64,000 nt of DNA from Eulemur rufifrons (lineage: Eukaryota > Chordata > Mammalia > Primates > Lemuridae), in contig NC_091009.1 of NCBI RefSeq assembly GCF_041146395.1, forward strand, positions 1,918,501 to 1,982,500, given 5' to 3'. The notes under the pieces were generated by a model that saw only the letters and a list, made by a program, of their open reading frames with translations, was not told the origin of the DNA and did not search any database. Below are positions 23,815 through 35,760 of the stretch, in pieces (position 1 is the first letter of the stretch; every line of letters begins with the position of its first letter). Both the position numbers and the translations under genes were made by a program.

Positions 23815-26500
23815 TATAGTTTAGTAGGCATACAAACATCACTCCATAGTTGCTTTCTCTGCATGAATGTAAGCGTTCCTATATATGATTCTCGTACTTC
23901 TTCCAAACTAGAGTTTAGTATGCCTACAAACCACAACCTGATCGTTGATTTCTCTGAGTGAATGTACGCAGTCCCCAAAATGACTCTCCCCCTTCTTCCA
24001 AAGTAGAGTTTTGCAGGCCTACAAACCATCCCCTGAAAGTTGGTTTCTATAAATGACGGTACGTTTTCCTATATATTACTCTTTAACTTCTTGCAAAATA
24101 GAGATTAGCATGGCTACAAAAAATCCACCCCATAATTGCTTTCTCTGCATGAATGTAAGTGTTCCCATATATCATTCTCCTACTTCTTCCAAAGTAGAGT
24201 TTAGTATGCCTACAAACCACCACATCATCGTAGCTTTCTCTGAGTGAATGTAAGCCTTCCCATATATGACTCTCACTCTGAAACCAAAATAGAGTTTAGC
24301 ACGCCTACATTCCACACCAGAGATTTGCTTTCTCTAAGTGACTCTAAGCTTTCTTATATGTGATTCTCAAACTTCGTCCAAACTAGAGTTTAGCATGCCT
24401 AGAAAACACCACCCCACAGTTGCTTTCTCTGCATGAATGTAAGCGTTTGTATATATGACTCTGGTACTTCTTTCAAAATACAATTTAGCAGACCGAAAAT
24501 TGAACCGCCGAGAGTTGCTTTCTCTAAGTGACTGTCTGCTTTCGAACTTCTTCCAAATTATGTTTTAGCATGCCTACAAAACACCACCCCATAGTTACTT
24601 TCTCTGCATCAATATAAGCGTTCATATATATGCCTCTCTCACTTCATCTAAATTAGAGTTTAGCAGGCCTACAAACCACGCCCCGCAGTTGCTTTCTCTA
24701 GGTGACTGTAAACTTTCCTATATAAGAATCTCCAACTTCTTTCAAACTACAGCATGCCAACAAAACACCACACCGTGGTTGCTTTCTCTGAGTGAACATA
24801 AGCGTTCCCATATATGACTCACACTCTGTTTCCAAAATAGAATTTAGCAGATCTACAAACCAGCCCAAGATGGTTCCTTTCTCTAAGTGACTGTAATTTT
24901 CCCCAGATATGACTCTCGCACTTCCTCCAAACTACAGATTAACATGCATACCTGCGCCACCCCACAGTTGCTTTCTCTGCGTGAATGTAACCGTTCATAT
25001 ATATGACTCTCCTACTTCTTCCCAACTACAGTTATTATGCCTTCAAACCATCACGATAATGTTTCTTTCTCTGAGTGAATGAATGCAAGCGTTCTCACAT
25101 TTCATCCAAATTAGAGTTTAGCAGGCCTACCAATAAACTTCCGAGAGTTGTTTTCTCTGTGTCACTGTAATCTTTCCTATATAAGACGCTCGAACTTCTT
25201 CCAAACCACAGTTTAGCATGCCAACAAAATACGACCCCAGAGTGGCTTTCTCTGCCTGAATGTAAGCGTTCAGATATATGACTCTCGTACTTCCTCCAAA
25301 ATACAGTTTAGAATGCCTACAAACCACCACCCAAACGTTGCGTTCTCTGAATGAATGAAAGCATTCCCATGTTTGACTCTCACAATTGATGCAAAGTAGA
25401 GTTTAGCAGGCCAAGAAAGGATCTCCCGAGAGTTGCTTTCTCTAGGTGACTGTAAGCTTTCCTAAATAAGACTCTCCAACTTCTTCCAAACTACAGGTTA
25501 ACATGCCCACAAAACATCACCCCATAGTTTTTTCTTTGCATGAATGTAAGCATTAGTATATATGACTCTGGTACTTCTTTCAAAATACAATTTAGCAGAC
25601 CTAAAAATCACCCACCAAGAGTTGCTTTCTCTAAGTGACTGTTCAGGTTTAGAACTTCTTCCAAACTATAGCATGCTTACAAAACACCACCCCGTAGTTG
25701 CTTTCTCTGGGTGAATGTAAACGTTCCCAAATATCATTCTCGTACTTCTTCCAAACTATTTAGTATGCCTACAAAAACCAGCCCAATGTTGTTTCTCTGA
25801 GGGAATGTAAGCGGTCCCATGTTTGACTCTCACACTTCATCCAAATTAGAGTTTAGCATGTGTACAAACAATCTCCCGAGAGTTGCTTTCCCTAGGTGAT
25901 GGTAATCATTCCTGTATAAGGTTCTCCAACTTCTTCCAAACTGCAGTTTAGCATGCCTACAAAACCTGACGCTATAAGTGCTTTCTCTGCGTGAATGTAA
26001 GTGTTCCTATACAGGACTCTCGTACTTCTTCCAAACTACAGTTTAGTATGCCCTACAAACCACCACCCAAACGTTGTTTTCTCTGAGTGAATGTAAGCGT
26101 TCCCATATATGACTCTCACACTTCAACCAAAATAGAGTTTAGCAGGCCTACATTCCACACCCAGAGAGTTGTTTTCTCTACGTGACTGTAAACTTTCCTA
26201 TATATGACTCTCAAACTTCGTCCAAACTAGAGTTTTGCAAGCCTACAAAACACCACCCCATAGTTGTTTTCGGTGCCGGAATGTAAGCGGCTCTACATGT
26301 GATTCTCTTGCTTCTTCCAAATTACAGGTTAGTATACCTAGGAACCACAACCACGACGTTGCTTTCACTGAGTTCCCATATATTATTCTAACACTTCATT
26401 GAAAATAGAGTTTAGCAGGCCTACGAAACACCCCCCGGAGAGTTGCTTTCTCTAAGTGACTGTAAGCTTCCCAGATATGACTCTCGAACTTCCTCCAAAC
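23815..26500 (+). repeat. Satellite higher-order unit, right arm copy (2,686 bp)
   Basis: Next tandem copy of the 2.69-kb unit. Around 24.62-24.66 kb it lacks the CCGGCACCACAATTTACC monomer seen at 21977 in the previous copy. The left arm shows the matching loss near 13.1 kb. Confidence 0.8.
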
Positions 26501-27000
26501 TATATTTTAGTAGGCATACAAACATCACTCCATAGTTGCTTTCTCTGCGTGAAGGTAAGCGTTCCTATATACGATTCTCGTACTTCTTCCAAACTAGAGT
26601 TGACTATGCCTACAAATCACAATCCCATCGTTGATTTCTCTGAGTGAATGCACGCGGTCCCCAATATGACTCTCCCCCTTCTTCCAAACTGGAGTTTTGC
26701 AGGTGTACAAAACATCCCCCGAGAGTTGGTTTCTATGACTGTAACCTTTCCTATATATTACTCCTTAACTTCTTCCAAACTAGAGATTAGCATGGCTACA
26801 AAAACGCCACCCCATAATTGCTTTCTCTACGTGAATGTAAGCGTTCCCATATATCATTCTCCCACTTCTTCCAAACTAGAGTTTAGTATGCCTACAAACC
26901 ACCACGTCGTCGTTGCTTTCTCTGAGGGAATGTAAGCCTTCCCATATATGACTCTCACTCTTAAACCAAAATAGAGTTTAGCAGGCCTACTTTCCACACC
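26165..27000 (+). repeat. ~838-bp satellite block present only in the right arm
   Basis: The coordinate sum of paired positions changes from about 37,758 (inside) to about 38,596 (outside), so nine monomers' worth of DNA is extra here or missing from the left arm near 11.6 kb. The flanks at about 26.16 kb and 27.0 kb are similar to each other (both lie after TCCACACCCAGAGA), which fits unequal exchange. Confidence 0.75.
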
Positions 27001-28372
27001 CAGAGATTTGCTTTCTCTAAGTGACTGTAAGCTTTCTTATATGTGATTCTCAAACTTCGTCCAAACTAGAGTTTAGCATGCCTATAAAACACCACCCCAT
27101 AGTTACTTTCAGTGCGTCAAAATGTATGTGTTCCTATATGTGATTCTCGTGCTTCTTCCAAACTGCAGTTTAGTAAGCCTACAAACAACCCCATCGTTGC
27201 TTTCTCTGAGGGAATGTAAGCGTTCTCATATATGACTCTCACACTTCAACCAAAACAGGGTTTTGCAGGCCTACAAACCACCCGCCAAGACTTGCTTTTT
27301 CAAAGTGGCTGTTACCTTTCCTATATAGGACTCTGGAACTTCTCCCAAGCTAGACTTTAACATGTCTACCTGACACTACTCCGTAGTTGCTCTCGCTGTG
27401 TGAATGTAAGCGTTCCTATATATGAGTCTTGTACTTCTTCCTAACTAGCATCTGGCATGCCAAAATAACACTCCCCCATAGTTGCTTTCTTTGAGTCAAT
27501 GTAAACATTCCTATATATGTCTCTCGCACTTCTTCCAAACTTGAGTTATGTCTACAAACCAATCCCCGACAGCTGTTTTCTCTGAACGAATTTAAGCGTT
27601 CCTATATAGGACTATGGCACTTCCTCCAAACTAGAGTTTAGCAAGCCTACACTCCACCCCCGTTCATTGCTTTCTCTAAGTTACTGTAAGCTTTCCTATA
27701 CATGGCTCTCGAAATTTTCCAAACTAGAGTTAGCATGCCTACTATACACCTACACATAATTGCTTTGTCTGAGTGAATATAAGCCTTCCTATATATGACT
27801 GTCGCACTTTTTCCAAATTAGAGTGTAGCCAGCCTGGAAAGCACCCCTTATAGTTGCTTTCATTGAGTGAATGTTAACATTCCTATGTATGACTCTCGCA
27901 ACTTTTCCAATCTAAGATTTTAGCAATGCTACAAATCCCCCGCCGAGAGTTCCTATACATAACTGTCCTCTTTTTCCAAGCTAGAGTTTAGGAAGCCTAG
28001 AAACCGTCCCCCCGTAGACGCTTTATGTGAATGTAAGCGTTCCTATATATGACTCTCGCCTTCCTCCAAACTAGAGCTTAGCAAGCCTACAAACCAACTC
28101 CCTATAATTGCTTTCTCTGAATGAATGATATCGTTCCTATATAAGACTCTCGAACTTCTTCCAAACCAGAGTTTAACAAGCCAAAAAAGCACCCCCCATA
28201 GATGCTTCCTCTAACTCAAAGCTAATATTCCTATATATGATTCAGCTTCTTCATCCAAACTAGAGTAAGGCAAGCCTACAAATCACACACCAATAGTTGC
28301 TTTCTATCAGTAAATGTAAGCATCCCTATATATGACTATAGCAATTCTTCCAAACTGGAGTTTAGCAAGCCT

Positions 28373-28516
28373 CCAGACCCCCGGACCCCACTCCATAGTA
28401 CCCTGGGCATTGGCGCCTGCCTGTCATGCAGGACATAGGGGCGGACCCTCATCTCAGACACGGCATTGGTGGATTGTAGGCTTTTTTAAGTTTTTGAATT
28501 GAAGAAGTCTGAGAAT
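28373..28516 (-). repeat. Box E, copy 2, fused to the right satellite edge
   Basis: Reverse complement of the left-edge box. Paired positions sum to 38,595, so the box, its truncated closing segment and its join to the monomer GGAGTTTAGCAAGCCTCC were all duplicated together. Confidence 0.83.
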
Positions 28517-28768
28517 TGGAATTGGGTTTAGGGTAAGGTTAGGTGTTAGGGACTAGGATTAGGTTTAGGGGTTAGGGTTTTAGGTTAGAATTAGGGTTAG
28601 GATTACTGTTAGGGTTAGAGATTAGGATTATGTTTAGTGGTTGGGTTTAGGTTTAGGGTGAGAGGCAAGAGTAAGGGTCAGGGATTAGGGTTACTGTTAG
28701 GAGTTAGATTCAGGGCTTACTAAGGGTTTGGTTTAGAGATAGGGTTAGGGCTTACGTTTAACGGTGTG

Positions 28769-28904
28769 TGTTAGGGCACGGGCCATGTCTAATGTACGGG
28801 GCACTGTGGGTGTGGAGCAAGGCTGGGTCCCCACTTCATCGTACCCTGGGTGTTGGGCTTCAACTGTCACGCAGGACAAAGGCAGAGACTCATCTCACGC
28901 ATGG
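28769..28904 (-). repeat. Box D, copy 2
   Basis: Exact mirror position of the left D box (coordinate sum 38,595). It carries a few base changes, such as CACGCAGGAC for CATGCAGGAC, and also lacks the leader. Confidence 0.8.
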
Positions 28905-29497
28905 TTAGGATTAAGGTTTAAGTTTAGGGTCAGGGTTGAGGGTTAGGGTGAGGGTTAACAGTTAGAGTTAGGGTAAGGGGGTTAGGGATAGGGTTAGGGT
29001 TAAGGGTTAGGAGCTTGGTTCAGGTTTAAGGTTAGCATTAGAGGGTAGGGTTTGTGTAACTGTAGATCAGTGTTGGGTTTAGATCTCTAGGCATTAGGGT
29101 AAAGGTTAGGGTTAGGGTTAAGAATTAGGGTTATGTTTAAAGGTTAGGATTGGGATTAGGCTTAAGGGTTAAGGTTAAGGTTATGGGTTATGACTAAGGA
29201 TCAACGGTTAGGGTTATTTTTAGGCGTAGGGTTAGGGTAAGGGGGTAGAGTTAGTGTTAGTGTTGTTGGTCGGGTTAAGGTTAGGGTTGGCGTTTCAGAA
29301 TTAGGGATTAGGTGTTATGTTTATAGCTAGGAGTTAGGGTTAGAATTGCGGTATAGGGCTTGTTCTCAGGGTGTCATGCATTAACGTTAAGATAAGGGGT
29401 TAAAGTTAGGGTTACGGTGAGCTTTACCTGTTAAGGTGAGCAGTAGGATCAGGGTTAGGTGTTATGTTCAGGGTTTGGGTTATCTGTTAAAGGTATT

Positions 29498-29708
29498 GTT
29501 TATGCTTAGCGCACGGGCCCTGTCTGCATTAGGCGGGCGGGGGGAGTTTAGGGGGCTGGGATTGTACCCGGGAACCCACTCTATCATACTCTGGGTATGG
29601 GCCCGTGGGTTTCATGCCGGACACAGTGGTAGAGCCTCCTTTCACGCATGGCATGAGAGGATTGCAGGCTTTCTAAACTCTAAGAAAGCAAGAAGTCTGA
29701 GAATTAGA
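29498..29708 (-). repeat. Box A, copy 3
   Basis: Box A in reverse. The G-runs now lie on the + strand: GGG, GGGGGG, GGGGG, GGG at 29535-29560 with loops of 1, 6 and 2 bases, a canonical G-quadruplex pattern. Contains the GCATGAGAGG variant also seen in the copy at 61169. Confidence 0.85.
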
Positions 29709-30251
29709 TTTAGGGTTAGGATTATGGTTAGGGTTAAGGATGAAGTTTAGTGTTACGGCGAGGGCTTAGGGTTAGTGATTAGGGTTAGGGTTAAAGGTTA
29801 CTCTTAGGTTTAACAGTTACAGTTCGGTTTAGGGTTGAGGTTTACGGTTAGGGTTAAGATGAGGGGTTAGGGTTTGGTATAGGGTTAGGGTTAGGTACAG
29901 GGTTAGGGTTAAGTGTTAGAATTAGGGTTGAAGATTAGGATTAGGGTTAGGATTAAAGGTTAGCGTGAGAGTTAACGGTTAGGGTTAAGGTTAAGAGTTA
30001 GTGTTAGGTTTTAGGTTTAGGGTTAAGGGTTAGGGTTAGTTTTAGGGTTCGAGTTATGTGTTAGGGTTTGTGTTAGAGGTTAGGGTTTGGTTTACTGTTC
30101 AGGGTTAAGGTTACGTTTAGGGTTTAGCATTAGGGTTAAGGATTAGGTTTAGGGTAAGGGTTTAGAGTTAGTGTTCGTCTTTAGGCTCGGGGCTTAGGTT
30201 CAGGGTCAGGGGTTAGAGTTGGTGGTAGGGCTTAGATTTAGCCGTCAGTTT

Positions 30252-30438
30252 AAGGGCACAGGAGCTGTTTAATCTATGGTGAGAGGGGTCTGTTCGGAGT
30301 CACCACAAAGCACAACATCATTCCCTGGGCCCTGGGACAAGACCTACATGCAGGACTCAGGCGGAGCCTCATCTCACACATGGCATGGCTGTATTTTAGG
30401 CTTGCTTCACTCTGGGAATGGAAGTAGTGTGAGAATTA
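30252..30438 (-). repeat. Box C, copy 3
   Basis: Box C in reverse with a changed closing segment (GGAGCTGTTTAATCTATGG) and a small loss in the body (ACCACAAAGCAC for ACCACGAAAGCAC). Confidence 0.82.
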
Positions 30439-31246
30439 GGGTTAGGGTTGGGGTTAGGGGTTGCAAGTTAGGGGTTAGGTTTTGACTCAGGGTTAGGTGG
30501 TAGGGATTAGTGGTTAGGGTTAGAGTTAGTGTTACGGGTTAAGTGTTAAGTCTGCTTTAGGGGGCCATGGTAAGTTTTAGGTTTGGAGTTAGCGTTAGGG
30601 TTAGGGTTTAGGGTTAAGGGATAGGGTTAGGGTTAAGGGTTAGGCTTAGGTTTCGGGTTCAGGTTTAGGGTTAGGGTCAGGGTTAAGGGTTAGGGTGAGG
30701 GTGAAGAGTTAGGGTTAGGGTTACGGGATTAGGGATAGGTTTAGGGTTAAGGGTCAGGTGTATGGTTCAGGTTTAAGGTTAGCATTAGGGGGTTAGCGTT
30801 AGTGTTACCTGTAGGTCAGTGTTGGGGTTAGATCTCTAGGCATTAGGGTAAAGGTTAGGGTTAGGGTTAATTGTTAGGGTTATGTTTAATGGTTAGGATT
30901 GGGATTAGGGTTAAGGGTTAGGGTTAAGGTTAGGGGTTATGACTAAGGATCAACGGTTAGTGTTATTTTTGGGCATAGGTTTAGCATAAGCGGTTAGGGT
31001 TAGCGTTAGTGTTGTTCGTAGCGTTAAGGTTAGGGTTGGCGTTTCACAATTAGGGATTAGGTGTTATGGTTATGGCTAGGAGTTAGGGTTAGAATTACGG
31101 TATAGGGCTTGTTCTAGGGTGTCATGCATTTACCTTAAGATAAGGGGTTAAAGTTAGGGTTACGGTGAGCTTTACCTGTTAAGGTGAGCAGTAGGATCAG
31201 GGTTAGGTGTTATGTTCTGGGTTAAGGTTATGGGTGAGGGGTAGGG

Positions 31247-31448
31247 TTTATCCTTAGGGCACGGGCCCTGTATGCACTAGGAGGCGAAGTTAGGGATCTG
31301 TGATGGTCGCTGGGAACCCACTCTATCGTACGCAGTGTATGGGCCTCTGGGTTTCATGCAGGACACTGTGGCAGAGCCGGCTTTCATGCATGGCTTAGTA
31401 GGATTGTAGGCTTTCAAAACTCTGAGAAAGCAAGGAGTCTGAGAATTA
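31247..31448 (-). repeat. Box B', copy 2
   Basis: Mirror partner of the box at 9021-9222, keeping the GGCTTAGTAGGATTGTAGGC leader variant. Spacing to the neighbouring A' box (about 530 bp) is conserved. Confidence 0.83.
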
Positions 31449-31771
31449 GATTTTGGGTTAGGATTACGGCACGGTTTAGGGATGAAGATTAGTGTTAGGG
31501 AGAGGGCTTAGGGTTAGGGGTTAGGGTTAGGTTTAGGGTTGTTGGTAGGGTGAAGGTTAGGGTTGACGTTTTAGAATTAGGGATGAGGTATTACGGTTAT
31601 GACTATGGTTTAGGATTAGAATTATAGGATAGGGCTTCTTCTCAAGGTGTTATGCATTCACGTTAAGTTAAGGGGCTAAGTTAGGGTTACGGAGTGGTTT
31701 ATGTTTTAAACTGAGCAATAGGATCAGGGCTAGGTATTATGTTCAGGGTGAGGGTTATCTGTTAGGGGTAG

Positions 31772-31980
31772 TGTTTATACTTAGCGTACGGGCTCTGTCT
31801 GCACTGGGCGGGGGGCGGGGGTTAGGGGGATGGGATTGTCGCCGAGAACCCACTCTATCATACGCTGGTTATGGGCTCCTGGGTTTCATGCAGGACACAG
31901 TGGCAGAGCCCCCTTTTACTCATGGCATGGGAGGATTGTAGGCTTTCTAAACTCTGAGAAAGCAAGAAGTCTAAGAATTA
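31772..31980 (-). repeat. Box A', copy 2
   Basis: Mirror partner of 8490-8696, with the TTTTACTCATGGCATGGG variant and a long G-run (GGGCGGGGGGCGGGGG) that is strongly G-quadruplex-prone on the + strand. Confidence 0.83.
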
Positions 31981-33583
31981 GATTTAGGGGTAGGATTATG
32001 GTAATGTTTAGGGATGAAGATTAGTGTCAGGGTGGGGTCTTAGGTTAGGGGTTGGGGTTAAAAGTTAGTGTTAGGTTTAACAGTTACAGTTAGGTTTACG
32101 GTTAAGTTTCAGGGTTAGGGTTAAGGTTTGGGTTTAGCGTTTGGCACAGGGGTAGGCTTCAGTGTTAGCTTTATGGTTAAAGATTAGGATTAGTGTTAGT
32201 GTGAGGATTAATGGTAAGGGTCAAGATTAATGGTTCAGGTTGGGGTTAGGCTTAGGTTTAGGGTTAGGTGTTAGGGTTAGGCTTAGTGTTAAGGGATAGG
32301 ATTAGGGTTAAGTTTTGGGCTTAGGGTTAGTGTTTAGTGTTAGGGTTATCATTAAGGATTAGGGTTAGGGTCAGGGTTAAATGTTTGGGTGCGGGTAATG
32401 GTTAGGGTCAGGGTTAAGGTTTATGGATAGGGTTAGTGTTAAGGGTTACGGGTAGGTTTAGGGTTCAGGGTTAGAATTAGCGTTAGGGCTTAAGGTTAGG
32501 ATTAGGTGGTAGGTTACATTTAGGGTTAGATCTAGGCGTTAGAGTAAGGATTAAGAGATAGGGGTAGGTTTAATGCTTAGGATTAGGGTTAGGGTTTGGG
32601 GTAAAAGTAAGTGTTAGGGAAAAGGTTTAAGTATCAAAGGTTAGGGTTATGTTTAGCTGTAGTGTTAAGGTTAGGGATAAGGGATAAGATTGGCATAAGG
32701 GTTTTGCTTACTGTTAGGGTTAAGGGTCACACTTAGATTAAAGGTTAAGGTTAGGGTCAGTGTTAAGGGTTAGGGTGAGTGTTAACGGTTACGGTAAAGG
32801 TTAAGCGTTAGTGTTAGGGATTAGCGATTAGGGTATTTGGTAAGTGTTAGGGTTAGGAGTTAGTGTTTTATGAAAGGTTATGGTTAGAATTAGGATTGGG
32901 GTTAGTGTTAGGGTTAGGGTTAGGGTAAAAGGATAGGATTAGGGTTAAGGGTTGGGCTCAGGGTTAGGGTTAAATTTTAGTATTAGGGTTAATGTTTAGT
33001 GTTATGGTCCACTGTAAGTGTTAGGGTGAGGGTTAACGGTTAGGATTAGGCTTAGAGGTTGGGGATATAGTGAGGGTTCAGTGTTAGGGTTAGGTTTAGG
33101 CTTCAGGGTTAGGGTTAGCTTTAGGGGTTACGGTTAGGTGTTAGGTTACTGTCAGGGTTGGGTCTAGTCGTGAGGGTAAGGTTTAGGGTTAGCTTTAAGA
33201 GCTAGGGTTAGGTTTAATGGTTAAGATTAGGATTAGGTTTAAGGGTTAGGGTAAGGCTTAGGGGTTAGGGTCAAGGGTTAAGGGTTTCTGTTAGGCATAG
33301 CGTTGGGGTTAGAAGTAAGGGTTACTGTCAGTGTTAGGGTTGTAGGCAGGGTTCCGGTTAGGGTTAGTGGTTTAGAATTAGGGTTAGGGATTAGGTGTTA
33401 CAGTTTTGACTAGGAGATAGGGTTAGAATTATGGGATAGGGGTTGTTCTCAGGGAATGGGTTATGCATTAACGTTAGGATAAGAGGTTAAAGTTAGGCTC
33501 ACGGTCAGTTTTACGTGTTAAGGGGAGAAATAGGAACAGGGTTGGGTGTTATGTTCAGGGTGAGGGATATCTGTTACATGTAT

Positions 33584-33796
33584 TGTTTATGCTTAGCGCA
33601 CGGGCTATGTCTGCCTTAGGAAAGGGCGGGGGGAGGTTAGGGGGCTGGGATTGTCACCAGGATCCCACTGTATCGTACTCTGGTTATGGGCCCGTGGGTT
33701 TCATGCAGGACACAGTGGTAGAGCCTCCTTTCACGCATGGCATGGGAGGATTGCAGGCTTCCTAAACTCTAAGAAAGCAAGAAGTCTGAGAATTAG
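33584..33796 (-). repeat. Box A, copy 4
   Basis: Mirror partner of the box at 6719-6925. It differs in the closing half (GCCTTAGGAAAGGGCGG and TCACCAGGATCCC), so the mirrored copies have diverged. Confidence 0.83.
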
Positions 33797-34339
33797 ATTT
33801 AGGGTTAGGATTATGGTTAGGGTTAAGGATGAAGTTTAGTGTTAGGGTGAGGGCTTAGGGTTAGGGATTAGGGTTAGGGTTAAAGGTTACTCTTAGGTTT
33901 AATGGTTACAGTTCAGTTTAGGGTTGAGGTTTACAGTTAGGGTTAATATGAGGGGTTTGTGTTTGGTATAGGGTTAGGGTTAGGTACAGGGTTAGGGTTA
34001 AATGTTAGGTTTAGGGTTGAAGATTAGGATTAGGGTTAGGATTAAAGGTTAGTGTGAGAGTTAACGGTTAGGGTTAAGGTTAAGAGTTAGGGTTAGGGTT
34101 TAGGTTTAGGGTTAAGGGTTAGGTTTAGTTTTAGGGTTAGAGTTATATGTTATGGTTTGTGTTAGAGGTTAGGGTTAGGTTTACTGTTCACGGTTAGGGT
34201 TACGTTTAGGGGTTAGCATTAGGGTTAGGGATTAGGTTTAGGGTAAGGGTTTAGAGTTAGTGTTGGGCTTTAGGCTCGCAGCTTAGGTTCAGGGTCAGGG
34301 GTTAGGGTTGGTGGTAGGGCTTAGATTAGGGGTCAGTTT

Positions 34340-34527
34340 AAGGGCACAGGACCTGGTTAATCTACGGTGAGAGGGGTGCGGTCGGAGTCACCACGAAAGC
34401 ACAACATCATTCCCTGGGCCCTGGGACAAGACCTACATGCAGGACTCAGGCGGAGCCTCATCTCACACATGGCATGGCTGTATTGTAGGCTTGCTTCACT
34501 CTGGGAATGGAAGTAGTGTGAGAATTA
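34340..34527 (-). repeat. Box C, copy 4
   Basis: Mirror partner of the box at 6017-6208, close to it in sequence (GACCTGGTTAATCTACGG and GTCGGAGTCACCACG). Confidence 0.83.
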
Positions 34528-35329
34528 GGGTTAGGGTTGGGGTTAGGGGTTTCGAGTTAGGGGTTCGGTTTCGAGTCAGGGTTAAGTGGTAGGGATTAGT
34601 GATTAGGGTTAGAGTTAGTGTTACGAGTTATGTGTTAAGTCTGGTTAGGGGGCCAGGGTAAGGTTTAGGTTTGGAGTTAGCGTTAGGGTTAGGCGTTAGG
34701 GTTAAGGGATAGGGTTAGGGTTAAGGGTTAGGCTTAGGGTTAGGGTTCAGGTTTAGGGTTAGGGTCAGGGTTAAGGGTTAGGGTCAGGGTTAACAGTTAG
34801 GGTTAGGGGGTTAGGGATAGGTTTAGGGTTAAGGGTCAAGGCTATGGTTCAGGTTTAAGGTTAGCATTAGGGGGTTAGCGTTAGTGTTAACTGTAGGTCA
34901 GTGTTGGGTTTAGATCTCTAGGCATTAGGGTAAAGGTTAGGGTTAGGGTTAATTGTTAGGGTTATGTTTAATGGTTAGGATTGGGATTAGCGTGAAGTGT
35001 TAGGGTTAAGGTTAGGGGTTATGACTAAGGATCAACGGTTAGGGTTATTTTTATGCGTAGGGTTAGCGTAAGGGGTTAGGGTTATTGTTAGTGTTGTTCG
35101 GAGGGTTAAGGTTAGGGTTGGCGTTTCACAATTAGGGATTAGGTGTTATGGTTATGGCTAGGAGTTAGGGTTAGAATTACGGTATAGGTCTTGTTCTCAG
35201 GGTGTCATGCATTAACGTTAAGATAAGGGCTTAAAGTTAGGGTTACGGTGAGCTTTACCTGTTAAGGTGAGCAGTAGGATCAGGGTTAGGTGTTATGTTC
35301 TGGGTTAGGGTTATGGGTGAAGGGTAGGG

Positions 35330-35517
35330 TTTATCCTTAGGGCACGGGCCCTGTATGCACTAGGAGGCGAAGTTAGGGATCTGTGATGATCCCTGGGAAC
35401 CCATTCTTTAGTACGCAGTGTATGGGCCTCTGGGTTTCATGCAGGACACTGTGGTAGAGCGGGCTTTCATGCATGGCTTAGTAGGATTGTAGGCTTTCAA
35501 AACTCTGAGAATTAGAT
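35330..35517 (-). repeat. Box B', copy 3 with a 17-bp leader deletion
   Basis: Like the B' box at 31247, but the leader lacks about 17 bp between two CTGAGA repeats (AACTCTGAGAATTAG instead of AACTCTGAGAAAGC followed by GTCTGAGAATTAG). This is near the outer limit of clear mirror similarity with the left block. Confidence 0.8.
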
Positions 35518-35760
35518 TTCGGGTTAGGATTACGGCACGGTTTAGGGATGAAGATTAGTGTTAGGGTGAGGGCTTAGGGTTTGGGGTTAGGGTTAGGGGT
35601 AGGGTTCATCGTTAGGGTTACGTTTAGGCAGTAGGGTTATGGGTTAGGAATAGGGTAAGGGTTTAATGTTAGTGTTGGGCGTTAGGGTCAGGGCTTAAGT
35701 TTAGGGTTAGGGGTTAGTGTTAGAGTTAGTGTTAGGGCTTAGATTTAGAGGTTATTTTAA

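Larger units (their letters stand above)
10217..28378. repeat. AT-rich satellite array, ~92-bp monomers, inverted halves
   Basis: About 200 monomers averaging about 92-93 bp. Each contains AAACTCTAGTTTGGAAGAAG, then GAGAGTCATATATAGGAACG, then TTACATTCACTCAGAGAAAG and CAACTATGGGGTGGTG, in one orientation or the other. Monomers differ from each other but belong to a higher-order period of about 2.69 kb. There is no telomere-like sequence inside. I do not recognise this satellite by name. The 60-95 codon reading frames within it reflect the repeat unit lacking stops in some frames. Confidence 0.93.
17685..28378 (+). repeat. Satellite, right arm of the inverted duplication
   Basis: Monomers read CAAACTAGAGTTTAGCATGC on the + strand, the reverse complement of the left arm. 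This arm is about 3.2 kb longer than the left one. It carries an extra block of about 838 bp near 26.2-27.0 kb and roughly one extra higher-order copy close to the switch point, and it lacks a block of about 466 bp near 21.1 kb. Confidence 0.9.
29470..31215. repeat. Extra A-C segment (~1.75 kb) in the right arm
   Basis: The segment ending in GTGAGCAGTAGGATCAGGG and GGTGTTATGTTC occurs at about 29.45 kb and again at about 31.2 kb. After the first copy the sequence jumps into the approach to box A; after the second it leads to box B' as in the left arm. The left arm has no counterpart, so this is a segmental insertion or duplication in the right arm, or a loss on the left. Confidence 0.7.

Noticed and set aside
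10217..28378. CRISPR-like array
   Set aside because: The 92-bp units are contiguous, variable throughout, and have no constant repeat with unique spacers. The context is a primate genome.
10217..28378. CENP-B box in the satellite
   Set aside because: TTCG is frequent (AAGTTCGAGAG), but the required downstream A and CGGG at fixed spacing were not found in the monomers I checked.
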